Below are positions 41,549 through 49,457 of a stretch of 49,457 bases of DNA, one piece after another (position 1 is the first letter of the stretch; each line of letters starts with the position of its first letter). This DNA comes from CAZOIA01 sp964579675 (GTDB taxonomy: Bacteria > Planctomycetota > Phycisphaerae > UBA1845 > PWPN01). The stretch lies in assembly GCA_964579675.1 (NCBI GenBank), contig CAZOIA010000014.1:1-49457 (forward strand), written 5' to 3'. The notes under the pieces were generated by a model, which was given only the letters and a program-made list of their open reading frames with translations, was not told where the DNA came from and made no database searches. A program made the translations under genes and the position numbers.

Positions 41549-41856
41549 GGGCGGGCTTTCACTCAGTCAACGCTATTGGGGCAAACGCCGTGCTCATTGA
41601 CGCACCACGGAGACACGGAGGCAAAAAGAAGCAACAAGAGACAACAACGCGCTCCCCTGCGGGTCGCGGCTAAACGTGGCGAGAGCTCCCGTTCGGGTCG
41701 CGGCTAAACGTGGCAATGGGAACGGTCTTCCTTTCTCTCGGTCTCTCCGTCCCTCCATCTCTCCGTCCCTCCATCTGTTCTTCTCCCCCTCGCCCACTCT
41801 CCTCGTCTGCCCCTGTGCGTTTTCTCGGTGCCTGCGTGTCTTCCGTGGCGAGCCTT
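41549..41856. repeat. Composite repeat island splitting the hyp cluster
   Basis: No gene. Four elements are packed together. The first is CACCACGGAGACACGGAGGC near 41604-41623. The second is a pair of 34-bp units (41651-41684, 41685-41718) sharing GGGTCGCGGCTAAAC with the 14241 repeat. The third is a pyrimidine-rich low-complexity tract with TCTCCGTCCCTCCATC repeated around 41755-41790. The fourth is TTTTCTCGGTGCCTGCGTGT near 41819-41840, which is the inverted cousin of the first. The whole is flanked by hypC and hypD. Confidence 0.85.
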
Positions 41857-42132
41857 CTACTCTTGTGCCCGGTCGCGCAGTTCGGCGGGCATTTCGGCGA
41901 GGTCGGCGGCGTCCAGGTACTTCCAAGTCTCCATTGCCTCGGCTTCATCGAGCACGTTCAGCGCGAAACCCGCGTGGACCAGGACCCAGTCGCCCGCTTT
42001 GGCCTCGGGCGTGAAGGCCAGGCTCACGTCGAGCCGGCTGCCCTGAAAATCGACCGTCGCCACAGTACCCGTCACCGGGTCGGCGTCGGATGCGTGCACT
42101 TCGATGATCTTTCCCGGCACAGCTAGGCACAT
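41857..42132 (-). CDS. hypC: Hydrogenase assembly chaperone HypC
   Basis: 91 residues. It begins MCLAVPGKIIEV with the essential Cys2 that binds the iron centre, and has the family's VDFQGSRLDVSLAFTPEAKAGDWVLVHAGFAL pattern. The C-terminal tail is slightly longer than usual. It overlaps hypF by ten bases. It forms the complex with HypD and passes the iron group to the hydrogenase precursor. Confidence 0.95.
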   Translation of the reverse strand: MCLAVPGKIIEVHASDADPVTGTVATVDFQGSRLDVSLAFTPEAKAGDWVLVHAGFALNVLDEAEAMETWKYLDAADLAEMPAELRDRAQE

Positions 42133-44513
42133 TCCGGTCGTCTCCTCAAGCGTTCGGCGGCCACTACCGCCTGTCCCAGTGCGATGCCCCCGTCCCCCGG
42201 GGGGACACGTTGGTGCACGAAGACCTGCTTACCCGCCGCTTGCAACAGGGCCACGAGCCTTTCGAGCAGGATCCGGTTCGCGAAACACCCGCCGGACAGC
42301 ACCACGCGATCCCGCTCGCTCCGCTCGGCAGCAAGATCGGCGGCGTCGGCCAGCATGGCCGCCACCGTCTCATGGAAGCCGCGGGCCAGTTCCGCCTCGT
42401 TGCGGCCGCCTTTCATACCGGCGACAAGGTCGCGGATCAGCGGTCTCACATCGAGAAGCGCCGGCCCGCCGTTATCCTCGGTGCGGACCAGGCGGTAGGC
42501 AAGCGGCTCGACCGGCGGGCTTTGCCGGGCCACCGCCTCCAGGGCCATTGCCGCTTCCGCCTCGTAGCGGTTGCTGTCGCAGACGCCGAGTAGAAAAGCC
42601 GCCGCGTCGAACAGTCGGCCCAGGCTGGACGTGAGCGGGGCCCGCCTCGGATGCGCCAGCCGCCGGTCCGCCATCGCGACCGCCTGCTCGTCAACCCGCC
42701 GCAGGGCAAACCAGGCCTGCTCCCTCCAGTGAGTTCCAAAAGCTTCGTGCAGCAGCCCCGCAGCCGGCCTCCAGGTCTCCCGCGCCCCGGCGTCACCCCC
42801 GAGCAGTGGGAAGCAATCCAGGTGGCCGGCACGCTCGAAATCCGCCTCATCGCAGATGAGCACCTCGCATCCCCAGATCGTGCCGTCCAACCCGTAGCCC
42901 GTCCCGTCGCACGACAGGCCGACCACGCGCCCGCTGATGCCGTTGTCGGCCATGCAACTGACCACGTGGGCATGGTGGTGCTGCACCGCGGTGGCCTCCA
43001 GTTTCAGGCCCCGGGCATAGCGCGTGGCGACGTAGTCGGGGTGCAAGTCGTGTGCGACGAGGCGGGGCTCCGCGCGGAGCAGGGCTTTGAACCGCTCGAT
43101 GGTCTGGACGAAGTTGCGATAGGCAGCCGGGTTCGACAACTCGCCCAGATGTTCGCTCAAGACGGCTTCACAGCCGCTGAAGAGGCAAATGGTAGCTTTT
43201 AACTCACCCCCGACGGCAAGGATCGGCTCGGGGGCCTCGGCTTGAAGCGGGATCGGCGCCGGCACGTAACCGCGGGCACGCCGGATCGGCATTACGGGCG
43301 GCAGCGCTCGACAAGAGGCCGTTGCCGACCCCATCGCCATCACCACGGAATCATCCACCCGCCGCTCGATCTCGCGGTTGTGCAGCAGGAACGCATCGGC
43401 GATACCGGCCAGTCGCAGCCGGGCCTCGCCGTTCTCGCAGCAGAGCGGTTCCTCGGCCGGATTGGCCGACGTCATCACCAGCGGCCCAAGTCCCTCGGCA
43501 AACAGCAGGTGGTGCAGCGGCGTGTAGGGCAGCATGATCCCGAAGTAATCGCCGTTCGGGGCGACGAGTCGGCTGATCGGGGTCTCGTCGCGCTGGGGCA
43601 TCAACACGATCGGCCGGACGATACCCGTGAGCTCGGCCGCCGAAGCCTCATCCATCTCCACGAGTTCCCGCGCCGCTTCCAATGACGGGACCATCATCGC
43701 CAGCGGCTTGGCCTCTCGCCATTTCCGTTTGCGAAGCCGGGCCACCGCCCGGTCGTCGTCCGCACAGCAGGCCAGATGGAACCCGCCCAATCCCTTGACC
43801 GCAACCACCGCCCCGCAACGAAGCCACTCCGCACAGACCCGTATCGCATCCCCGCTCACCTCCTGCCCCTGAAGGTCGGTGAGCCAGACGTACGGGCCGC
43901 ACACCGGGCAGGCATTCGGCTGGGCATGAAACCGGCGATTGGCGGGATCGTCGTACTCCGCCTGGCACGCCGGGCACATCACGAACCTGGCCATCGTCGT
44001 GTTCGGACGGTCGTAAGGTACCGCCTGAATGATCGAGTAGCGCGGACCGCAGTTCGTGCAGTTGATGAACGGATAGCGATACCGCCGGTCCTGCGGATCG
44101 AACAGCTCGGCCAGGCAATCGCCGCAGGTGGCGACGTCCGGCGTGATCTCGGCATCCTGCTTTCCGTCATGCATGCTGGTCACGATGCGGAAGGTGCGCT
44201 CATGTTCGAGCGGGATCGTGCGAGCCGACAGGCCCGCGATCTGGGCCAGCGGTGGGAGTTCGGCCCGCAGGCGGGCCTCGAACGCTTGCACCTGATGCAC
44301 CGGCCCTTCCACCTCAATGAACGCCCCCCGCGGGTCGTTCCCCACGATCCCGCCGAGCCCCAGATCCGCGGCCAGCCGGGACACGAAGGGTCGAAAACCC
44401 ACACCCTGCACCCGCCCCTGGACCTCGAACCGGCGGCGCACCACCCCGGCCGCACCTGAGGAGTCAGGTGCCTGAGACGCGTTATCGGTGCCGGATCCGG
44501 CCTGAATCGACAT
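42123..44513 (-). CDS. hypF: Carbamoyltransferase HypF
   Basis: 796 residues in the standard order: acylphosphatase domain (VQGRVQGVGFRPFV), double zinc finger (CGDC, CTNCG, CPAC and CPVCG pairs), YrdC-like ATP domain (~210-400) and Kae1-like domain (HHHAHVVSCMADNG, VVLSGGCFANRILLERL). It transfers the carbamoyl group to HypE. It is the first gene of the hyp cluster. AGAGG lies about ten bases before the ATG. About 20 extra residues (Ser/Gly-rich) precede the acylphosphatase domain, so the true start could be slightly downstream. Confidence 0.95.
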   Translation of the reverse strand: MSIQAGSGTDNASQAPDSSGAAGVVRRRFEVQGRVQGVGFRPFVSRLAADLGLGGIVGNDPRGAFIEVEGPVHQVQAFEARLRAELPPLAQIAGLSARTIPLEHERTFRIVTSMHDGKQDAEITPDVATCGDCLAELFDPQDRRYRYPFINCTNCGPRYSIIQAVPYDRPNTTMARFVMCPACQAEYDDPANRRFHAQPNACPVCGPYVWLTDLQGQEVSGDAIRVCAEWLRCGAVVAVKGLGGFHLACCADDDRAVARLRKRKWREAKPLAMMVPSLEAARELVEMDEASAAELTGIVRPIVLMPQRDETPISRLVAPNGDYFGIMLPYTPLHHLLFAEGLGPLVMTSANPAEEPLCCENGEARLRLAGIADAFLLHNREIERRVDDSVVMAMGSATASCRALPPVMPIRRARGYVPAPIPLQAEAPEPILAVGGELKATICLFSGCEAVLSEHLGELSNPAAYRNFVQTIERFKALLRAEPRLVAHDLHPDYVATRYARGLKLEATAVQHHHAHVVSCMADNGISGRVVGLSCDGTGYGLDGTIWGCEVLICDEADFERAGHLDCFPLLGGDAGARETWRPAAGLLHEAFGTHWREQAWFALRRVDEQAVAMADRRLAHPRRAPLTSSLGRLFDAAAFLLGVCDSNRYEAEAAMALEAVARQSPPVEPLAYRLVRTEDNGGPALLDVRPLIRDLVAGMKGGRNEAELARGFHETVAAMLADAADLAAERSERDRVVLSGGCFANRILLERLVALLQAAGKQVFVHQRVPPGDGGIALGQAVVAAERLRRRPECA

Positions 44514-44989
44514 GTCCCGCGGACCTCTGCAACGTCATTCCTGCCGATCGGATGCCAACTGATAGAGTCTAGTCCAGAAAGGAATCCTTGCCCACCCGCC
44601 GGGCCCGGGCCCCGCGGCGTGATCGGCGCAGAGGTCTGAGTCAAGGTGACGCCCAGCGAGCCCCAGCGAGCCGGGCCGTCCTCGGCCCGGTCACGATCAG
44701 CCCGCACCGTCAGATCGACGACCCGCCCCCGCGAAAAAGGGGGCTGGCTCCGCCCCGCGGGCTGCGCGCAATGCTGAATGGTGTGCACGGGGTAGACAAC
44801 TACGGGTGGTCGGAACCCGTCACGGCGGTGCCTGTCCCCTTTTTCGTGCGGTCAACCCACGCACGCCCGCCGCGTGCGAGCGCTCGCTCGGGGATCGACA
44901 ATATCAAGGAGGGATGGTATCTTCTTGCACACTGACGGCGAGGACGTCTCAGACCCGAGATTCGAACATCCCTGCAAAAGGGGTCGCAC
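44514..44989. other. Gene-free gap upstream of the ParB-methyltransferase cassette
   Basis: No gene supported. It contains CCCAGCGAG repeated directly at about 44653-44670 and a GC-rich hairpin at 44671-44690. Further on, an AAGGAGGGATGG at about 44910 has the ribosome-binding sequence too close to its ATG and only a short frame. Confidence 0.5.
44671..44690. other. Perfect GC-rich hairpin
   Basis: CCGGGCCG-TCCT-CGGCCCGG: an 8-bp stem with a four-base loop, without a T-tract. It lies 300 bases upstream of the ParB-like gene; a hairpin with the same core lies 78 bases after the methyltransferase gene. Confidence 0.6.
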
Positions 44990-46444
44990 ATGAGCGACTT
45001 CGGCCAGTGGGAAACCAAACAGATTCGAACGACACGCTTGATGCTCGATCCCGAGAATCCCCGCATCCTGACTCCCCATGAGTCTCTCGGCCAGGAGGAG
45101 ATCTTAGCCGAGCTGGTTCGTCGGGAGGACGTCTACAGCCTTACGCGGGACATCGCCAGCCAGGGCTACTATCCAACCGAAACGCTCGTAGCGATAGCGG
45201 GTGAAGGTCGGCGATACGTGGTGGTGGAAGGTAACCGGCGACTTGCGGCCATAAGACTCCTTGAGAACCCCGCGCTCGCCCCGGAATCCGAGCGTTCGCG
45301 ATTCAGCGCACTCGCGCGGGGAGCAGTCGGGCGAGTCCCGGACGAGATCCGCGTGACGATTGCTCCCAACCGCGTTGCCGCCCGCCCGTTGATCCTCAAT
45401 CGCCACACGCGTAGCGACATCAAGAAATGGAACGTGTTCATGCAGGGGCGGTACATCGAGCAAATGGTCCGCGACGGCTATTCGCTAAGCGAGATCATTC
45501 GCCAGACAGGGCTCGCCCCCGATAATGTCAAGCGAAGGCTGCGCGACGCGAAACTGTATCGCATGTTGCGGTCCTGTGAACTGGACGAGGACGTGCGGCG
45601 GATTGTGGACGACCCACACCGCTTCAGCCACAGTACCGCGCAGCGCTTGGCAGAATCTACGGCTGGCCGACAGTGGCTCGGCCTGGAGCCAGCGGACGAG
45701 GAAGGCTATCGCATCTGCAGCAGACCTGGTGACTTGCGCAAAGCCCTGTCGCGGGTAGCAGCAGATATTGCGCACGGGAAGGTGACGACCCGAACACTGC
45801 ACGATGAGAGTAATGTGAAGGAATACCTCGGGAGCGTCAATCGCCTCAAACCAAAGCGAAGGGCCTCAGGTTCCACGACCGCGGACGCGTTCATCGGCCG
45901 CGGCGGCGCCGCCACGCGCACGCCTTCAACTTCCGTACCGGCCAGGCGATCTACTGTCAGGGAGTCGAAGTCGATTCTGCCGCATGGCCTGAATTGTCGT
46001 CTCCACAGCGTACGCATTGTTCAATTGTTCAAGGAACTCAAGAGCCTCAAGCTGGCCAAGTACCCGAACGCGTCCGCGATCATGCTGCGGTCACTGGTCG
46101 ATATGGCGCTGGGAAACTACCTCGACAAGTCCGGCCATACCGACAAGATCAAGCGAGCGCTGGGCACGCAGTCACCCAAGCCGGCTGACTGGGCGCCCTC
46201 GCTGGCTCAGATGTTGAAGCACATCGTGAACAAGACCAAGGAGTCCGAAGTCCCCCTGCCACCGACCGCCCGACGAGCCCTGCAAAGGCTCGTGTCCGCT
46301 CAGGACACCGCGTTAACTCTGGCATCCATGGACGGTTTCGTCCACAATCGCTATATGACGCCGACTGTTGAAGACCTCCGGGCGATTTCGGTGACCCTCC
46401 AGCCGTTGCTGGAACTGGTGCTCGCCGAGCCAGAGGTCTCCTAG
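44990..46444 (+). CDS. ParB/Srx-domain protein with helical HEPN-like C-terminus
   Basis: 484 residues; AAAGGGG about 8 bases before ATG. Residues ~15-85 are a ParB/sulfiredoxin-fold domain: DPENPRI near its start and VVVEGNRRLAAIRLL at its end, in place of the GERRWRAA box of chromosomal ParB. A helix-turn-helix follows (~155-185, YSLSEIIRQTGLAPDNVKRRL). A variable linker (~275-330) precedes an all-helical C-terminal domain (FKELKSLKLAKYPNASAIMLRSLVDMALGNYL, given here in two runs; ending in SMDGFVHNRYMTPT) resembling HEPN-type domains of defence proteins, though the RxxxxH RNase motif is not seen. No ParA partner. It is followed after 19 bases by a D12 methyltransferase, so partition is unlikely; a role in restriction or defence is inferred. 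Confidence 0.7.
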   Translation: MSDFGQWETKQIRTTRLMLDPENPRILTPHESLGQEEILAELVRREDVYSLTRDIASQGYYPTETLVAIAGEGRRYVVVEGNRRLAAIRLLENPALAPESERSRFSALARGAVGRVPDEIRVTIAPNRVAARPLILNRHTRSDIKKWNVFMQGRYIEQMVRDGYSLSEIIRQTGLAPDNVKRRLRDAKLYRMLRSCELDEDVRRIVDDPHRFSHSTAQRLAESTAGRQWLGLEPADEEGYRICSRPGDLRKALSRVAADIAHGKVTTRTLHDESNVKEYLGSVNRLKPKRRASGSTTADAFIGRGGAATRTPSTSVPARRSTVRESKSILPHGLNCRLHSVRIVQLFKELKSLKLAKYPNASAIMLRSLVDMALGNYLDKSGHTDKIKRALGTQSPKPADWAPSLAQMLKHIVNKTKESEVPLPPTARRALQRLVSAQDTALTLASMDGFVHNRYMTPTVEDLRAISVTLQPLLELVLAEPEVS

Positions 46445-46463
46445 AGCGCTTGGGCACCGATTC

Positions 46464-47336
46464 ATGGCAGAGCCATATAGCCCGTTGCGTTATCCTGGCG
46501 GCAAGGCTGCACTGACGCCGTTCTTGGCGGGCATCCTGCGGGCCAATCGGTTGCTGGACGGTGTTTACGTCGAGCCCTACGCTGGTGGAGCCGGGGCAGC
46601 GTTGGGTTTGCTCATCGGTGAGCACGTAGACCGCATCGTGATAAACGATGCCGACAGCCGCGTGTATGCATTCTGGTGGACTGTTCTAAACCGCACGGCT
46701 CGTTTCCTTGACATGCTCGCAACGACTTCAGTGACCATCGACGAATGGCGTCGGCAGCGTCAGATCTACCTGCGGCCGGCGAGGCATTCGCGGCTCCGCG
46801 TCGGCTTCGCCGCGTTCCTTCTCAATCGCTGCAACCGGTCGGGGATACTGGTGAACGGTGGGCCGATCGGCGGCTACAATCAGGCCGGTCGCTGGAAGAT
46901 CGATGCCCGCTACGATCGGGAGAAACTCGCGGCCCGGATACGGCGGGTGGCTCGGTACCGCGAGCGCATCGAGCTGTTCAACCGTGATGCCGTGGACTTG
47001 CTGCGCTCGATCATCGGCCGGCGGAAGGACGCCGCCGAGACGCTCGTCTATCTCGATCCACCGTACTACCGCAAGGGAGCGCTGCTCTACTTAAACGCCT
47101 ATCGGCCACGCGACCATCGGCGGCTTGCGATGTTCTTACGCAGACGTCAGCCGTACCGATGGCTCGTTTCGTACGACAACGTGCCCGAAATCTGCGACCT
47201 GTATGCCGGATTCCGGCAGACGCCCTTCGACATGACGCACACGGCCTATGAACGGCGTGTCGGCCATGAAGTGCTGATTCGCGATCCGCGACTCGTGGTG
47301 CACGATGCGGCTCTAGAATCGTTGTACGTCGGTTGA
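46464..47336 (+). CDS. D12-class (Dam-like) N6-adenine DNA methyltransferase
   Basis: 290 residues. It has the Dam/MboIA order: PLRYPGGKAAL (motif X), YVEPYAGGAGAALGLL (motif I, SAM-binding), NDAD, then the helical target-recognition region including CNRSGILVNGGPIGGYNQ, and LDPPYY (motif IV, Asp198-Tyr201). It methylates adenine in a short site, unknown here. No restriction endonuclease of a known family is adjacent; the ParB-like gene precedes it. The ribosome binding site is weak, so coupling to the upstream gene is likely. Confidence 0.88.
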   Translation: MAEPYSPLRYPGGKAALTPFLAGILRANRLLDGVYVEPYAGGAGAALGLLIGEHVDRIVINDADSRVYAFWWTVLNRTARFLDMLATTSVTIDEWRRQRQIYLRPARHSRLRVGFAAFLLNRCNRSGILVNGGPIGGYNQAGRWKIDARYDREKLAARIRRVARYRERIELFNRDAVDLLRSIIGRRKDAAETLVYLDPPYYRKGALLYLNAYRPRDHRRLAMFLRRRQPYRWLVSYDNVPEICDLYAGFRQTPFDMTHTAYERRVGHEVLIRDPRLVVHDAALESLYVG

Positions 47337-47414
47337 TCCGCGCTGGGACGGGTGGCCCACGCTTCGATAGGCAAGGCACGAGCATGTCCCCCGAAATCGC
47401 CGCTTGTCTCCTAC

Positions 47415-47441
47415 CCGGCCCGGGCGTGTCATCCGGGCCGG
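47415..47441. terminator. GC-rich hairpin after the methyltransferase gene
   Basis: A perfect 9-bp stem CCGGCCCGG/CCGGGCCGG with loop GCGTGTCAT. There is no T-tract, so termination is only inferred from its position. Confidence 0.35.
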
Positions 47442-47610
47442 CTGGATTTGACCCGTACGCCGGGGGCGCGCCGCCGCCCTCTGTTGTGCAAAGGAGTCCC
47501 CGCGAGGGCCGCCACCATCGCCGGCGGCGCCTCCGCTCGGCGAGCGAGAAGCCAGCCACACAAAAGCGGCAGCAGGGAAAGCCAATTGACCCGGCCCGGG
47601 GACGGGCCGG

Positions 47611-47713
47611 CTCGCTGCCCATTCGGGCTCGCTGCCCATTCGGGCTCGCTGCCCATTCGGGCTCGCCCCTCATCCGGGGTCGCTCCCCATTCAGGCTCGC
47701 TTCTTGTATCCGG
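47611..47713. repeat. 17-bp tandem repeat
   Basis: Three perfect copies of CTCGCTGCCCATTCGGG (47611-47627, 47628-47644, 47645-47661) are followed by two or three degenerate copies up to about 47713. Not in a gene. Confidence 0.92.
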
Positions 47714-47724
47714 ACCGGTGAGAG

Positions 47725-49089
47725 TTAGCGGGCCGATTCAGGTCCCACGGCGACCTCCGGCCGCTTCGGTGGCTTGAGCATCAGCCCGAGTGCCGCCGCC
47801 ACCAGGCACGCCACGCCCGCGATGATAAAGGGTATCTTCCAAGCGTTCACGTCGCCGGCGGCGTGGGCCCGGAAATGGGCGGCAATCTGGGGCCCAACGA
47901 TCCCCGCGACGCCGTAGGCCAGGAACACCCAGGGGTAGTTCTGACCGACGTTCTTGTTGCCGAAGAAGTCCGCCGTAGCCGCAGGGAACAAGGCGAAATT
48001 GCCGCCGAAGTTGAACCCGATGACACAGGCGCCCGCGATCAGCCCCGTCTTGGTGCCGCCGATGTTGAAGAACAGCAGCATCATGATCCCTTGCGCAAGA
48101 CACATCAGGAACAGCGTGGTCTTGCGGCCCAGCTTGTCCGAAACCGTTCCCCAGATGATTCGCCCCAAGCCGTTGAGGATCGCCAGGGCGGCCATGGCCG
48201 TGCCGGCGACCTTGCCCGCAGCATCCTTGCCCTCGACCGCGCCGGCGGCAACCAGGCCGTCCGTTCCGAACAGGCGGATGCAACCGATGACCATCAGGCC
48301 GGCCATCGCCGAGCCGGTGAACATCAGGAGCAAAGCCCAGTATTGGGGAGCGCGGCCCATCTGTCCGGGCAACAGGTCAGCCGCTGCCCGCGCTTTGGCG
48401 CCGCTGGCGGCGTCGGTTCCCGGATTCCAGCCGGCGGGCCTCCAACCTGCCGGCGGGTTGACCATGACCAGGCTGCCCAGCACCACCAAGACCAGGAACG
48501 CAATCCCATAGACGAAGAACACGCCCTGCACCCCCGGCAGGCCGAACAGCTTTCCGTCGAGGATATTCAGCAGGCCGCCCCACCAACTGCCGGCCAGCTT
48601 GACCCAGATCAGAGCACCGAACCCGAACCCGGCAACCGCCAGACCAGTGATCACCCCTTTCATGTCGGGAAACCATTTGACGCCGACCGCGATCGGGATC
48701 ACGTACGCCAGCCCGATCCCCGCGCCGCCGACGATCCCGATACAAATCAATTGTGCTGCGAAGGTCTTGCCCAGCAGCCCGCCCAGCATGTACCCTGCAC
48801 CTAGCACCACGCCGCCGACTACAGCAACCTTCTTCGGTCCGATTCTGGCCTGCCACTTCCCCGCGTAGAGCATCACGAGGGCGAAGGTCGCCAAACCCGC
48901 GCAGAAAATCCACTGCGTCTGGGCGGGGCTGAAACCGTAGCCGCCCTCGGCCGGGCTGGCTTCGAGCGTCGTCGTGAACACGCTCCAGGCGTAGATGGCC
49001 CCAAGACACAACTGGATGAGAATGGCTCCGAGGACGACAAGCCAACGGTTCATGACTTGCTCAGTGCCTGCTGTGGGTTCGTCGCTCAC
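47725..49089 (-). CDS. MFS transporter, OFA (oxalate/formate antiporter) family
   Basis: 454 residues from GTG 49089, with AGGGAG nine bases upstream; the frame to 49242 is unsupported. Twelve hydrophobic segments can be read. The first has the OFA signature NRWLVVLGAILIQLCLGAIYAWSVF (given without its flanks), then GYGFSPAQTQWIF. The MFS loop GKWQARIGPKK after TM2 and SDKLGRKTT after TM8 are present. A charged Pro/Gly-rich insertion lies between TM6 and TM7. It probably moves small carboxylates; acetyl-CoA synthetase lies 153 bases upstream on the same strand, which suggests acetate or a similar acid. Confidence 0.87.
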   Translation of the reverse strand: MSDEPTAGTEQVMNRWLVVLGAILIQLCLGAIYAWSVFTTTLEASPAEGGYGFSPAQTQWIFCAGLATFALVMLYAGKWQARIGPKKVAVVGGVVLGAGYMLGGLLGKTFAAQLICIGIVGGAGIGLAYVIPIAVGVKWFPDMKGVITGLAVAGFGFGALIWVKLAGSWWGGLLNILDGKLFGLPGVQGVFFVYGIAFLVLVVLGSLVMVNPPAGWRPAGWNPGTDAASGAKARAAADLLPGQMGRAPQYWALLLMFTGSAMAGLMVIGCIRLFGTDGLVAAGAVEGKDAAGKVAGTAMAALAILNGLGRIIWGTVSDKLGRKTTLFLMCLAQGIMMLLFFNIGGTKTGLIAGACVIGFNFGGNFALFPAATADFFGNKNVGQNYPWVFLAYGVAGIVGPQIAAHFRAHAAGDVNAWKIPFIIAGVACLVAAALGLMLKPPKRPEVAVGPESAR

Positions 49090-49242
49090 TGTCGTGTTCT
49101 CCCTTCGACGGTGGATTGACTCATTTGCGTGAACGTTCAGCGGCGCCGAGCGCGGCACCTTCACCACGTCACGCCCCGTGAACCCGACGCACGAGACGGG
49201 CTGAACGGCGCTTGCGCCGTGACGACGAGTTGCCGGTCCCAC

Positions 49243-49457
49243 TTACGACTTCTGGTACGTCTCCACCAGGTCGCCCACCACGCTGGGATCGGCCAGGGTC
49301 GAGGTGTCGCCGACCTGGTCCGGCTCACCCTCCGCGATCTTACGCAGAATCCGACGCATGATCTTGCCCGAGCGAGTCTTGGGCAGACCGGGGGCCCAGT
49401 GGATCACGTCCGGGGCTGCGATCGGCCCGATCTCCTTACGCACGTGTTTGACCAGTT
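49243..49457 (-). CDS. acs: Acetyl-CoA synthetase, C-terminal fragment (cut by window edge)
   Basis: The last ~71 residues only; the gene continues beyond 49457. The sequence LVKHVRKEIGPIAAPD, then LPKTRSGKIMRRILRKIAEG, is the C-terminal domain of Acs, including the Lys in KTRSGK that is essential for the adenylation step and is acetylated in regulation. The TSTLADPSVV tail is also typical. It converts acetate to acetyl-CoA. Neighbour and likely functional partner of the OFA transporter. Confidence 0.95.
   Translation of the reverse strand, partial: LVKHVRKEIGPIAAPDVIHWAPGLPKTRSGKIMRRILRKIAEGEPDQVGDTSTLADPSVVGDLVETYQKS

Larger units (their letters stand above)
47337..47724. other. Gene-free gap downstream of the methyltransferase
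   Basis: No gene supported. It holds the hairpin CCGGCCCGG-9-CCGGGCCGG (47415-47441), which may end the cassette transcript, and a tandem 17-bp repeat at its right end next to the transporter gene's stop. Confidence 0.5.

Noticed and set aside
44910..45081. Short leader peptide after AAGGAGGGATGG
   Set aside because: The Shine-Dalgarno sequence is only one base from the ATG and the frame runs out of phase into the ParB-like gene.
44990..46444. Chromosome partition ParB
   Set aside because: No ParA gene and no parS-like palindromes; the box is EGNRRLAA, and the C-terminus and methyltransferase neighbour do not fit partition.

Overview
This 49.5-kb window is high-GC bacterial chromosome, almost certainly from a member of the Planctomycetota (probably an uncultured one). 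The call rests on gene content and style: a formylglycine sulfatase, a secreted five-bladed-propeller glycosidase-like protein, many TPR and lipoprotein genes of no known family, frequent GTG/TTG starts, the order nusA-infB-DUF503-rbfA, and dispersed palindromic repeats between genes. No rRNA operon, prophage, insertion sequence or CRISPR array is visible. One tRNA gene (Lys, CTT) is present.

Layout. 0.2-7.5 kb (minus strand): a secreted Ser/Arg-rich TPR protein with its own promoter, a HAD hydrolase, a SpoIIE-type phosphatase with a pseudo-receiver, a DUF192 lipoprotein, a TIGR03960-type radical SAM protein and infA. 7.7-11.9 kb (plus): rsmB, two small or mid-size membrane proteins, a PilZ protein and tRNA-Lys. 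12-15.5 kb (minus): a COG2231 HhH glycosylase, a sulfatase, a 35-bp tandem repeat and dprA. 15.7-19.3 kb (plus): efp, a hairpin-rich gap and an alpha-glucan phosphorylase. 19.3-20.9 kb: two divergent lipoproteins of unknown function. 21.2-34.1 kb (plus): a consensus promoter and a MalK/UgpC-type ATPase, then the translation/transcription cluster nusA-infB-DUF503-rbfA, an HhH protein with a histone-H1-like tail, hisG, a 1195-residue TPR lipoprotein and a YebC-family gene. 34.2-38 kb: a TlyA-like methyltransferase, a glycosidase-like secreted protein and an O-methyltransferase.

38.3-44.5 kb (minus) carries a complete [NiFe]-hydrogenase maturation set in the order hypF-hypC-(repeat island)-hypD-hypE-hypA-hypB, mostly with 4- to 10-base overlaps, yet no hydrogenase structural gene lies in the window. 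45-47.3 kb (plus) holds a two-gene cassette: a ParB/Srx-domain protein with an all-helical, HEPN-like C-terminus, followed 19 bases later by a D12-class adenine methyltransferase. GC-rich hairpins lie on both sides of it and a 17-bp tandem repeat lies downstream. This cassette is the best candidate here for an uncharacterised (possibly defence-related) system. The right edge has an OFA-family transporter beside the 3' end of acetyl-CoA synthetase, suggesting monocarboxylate uptake and activation.

Start codons were chosen from Shine-Dalgarno spacing and family N-termini, and often differ from the longest open frame. All functional assignments come from reading motifs; no database search was run.
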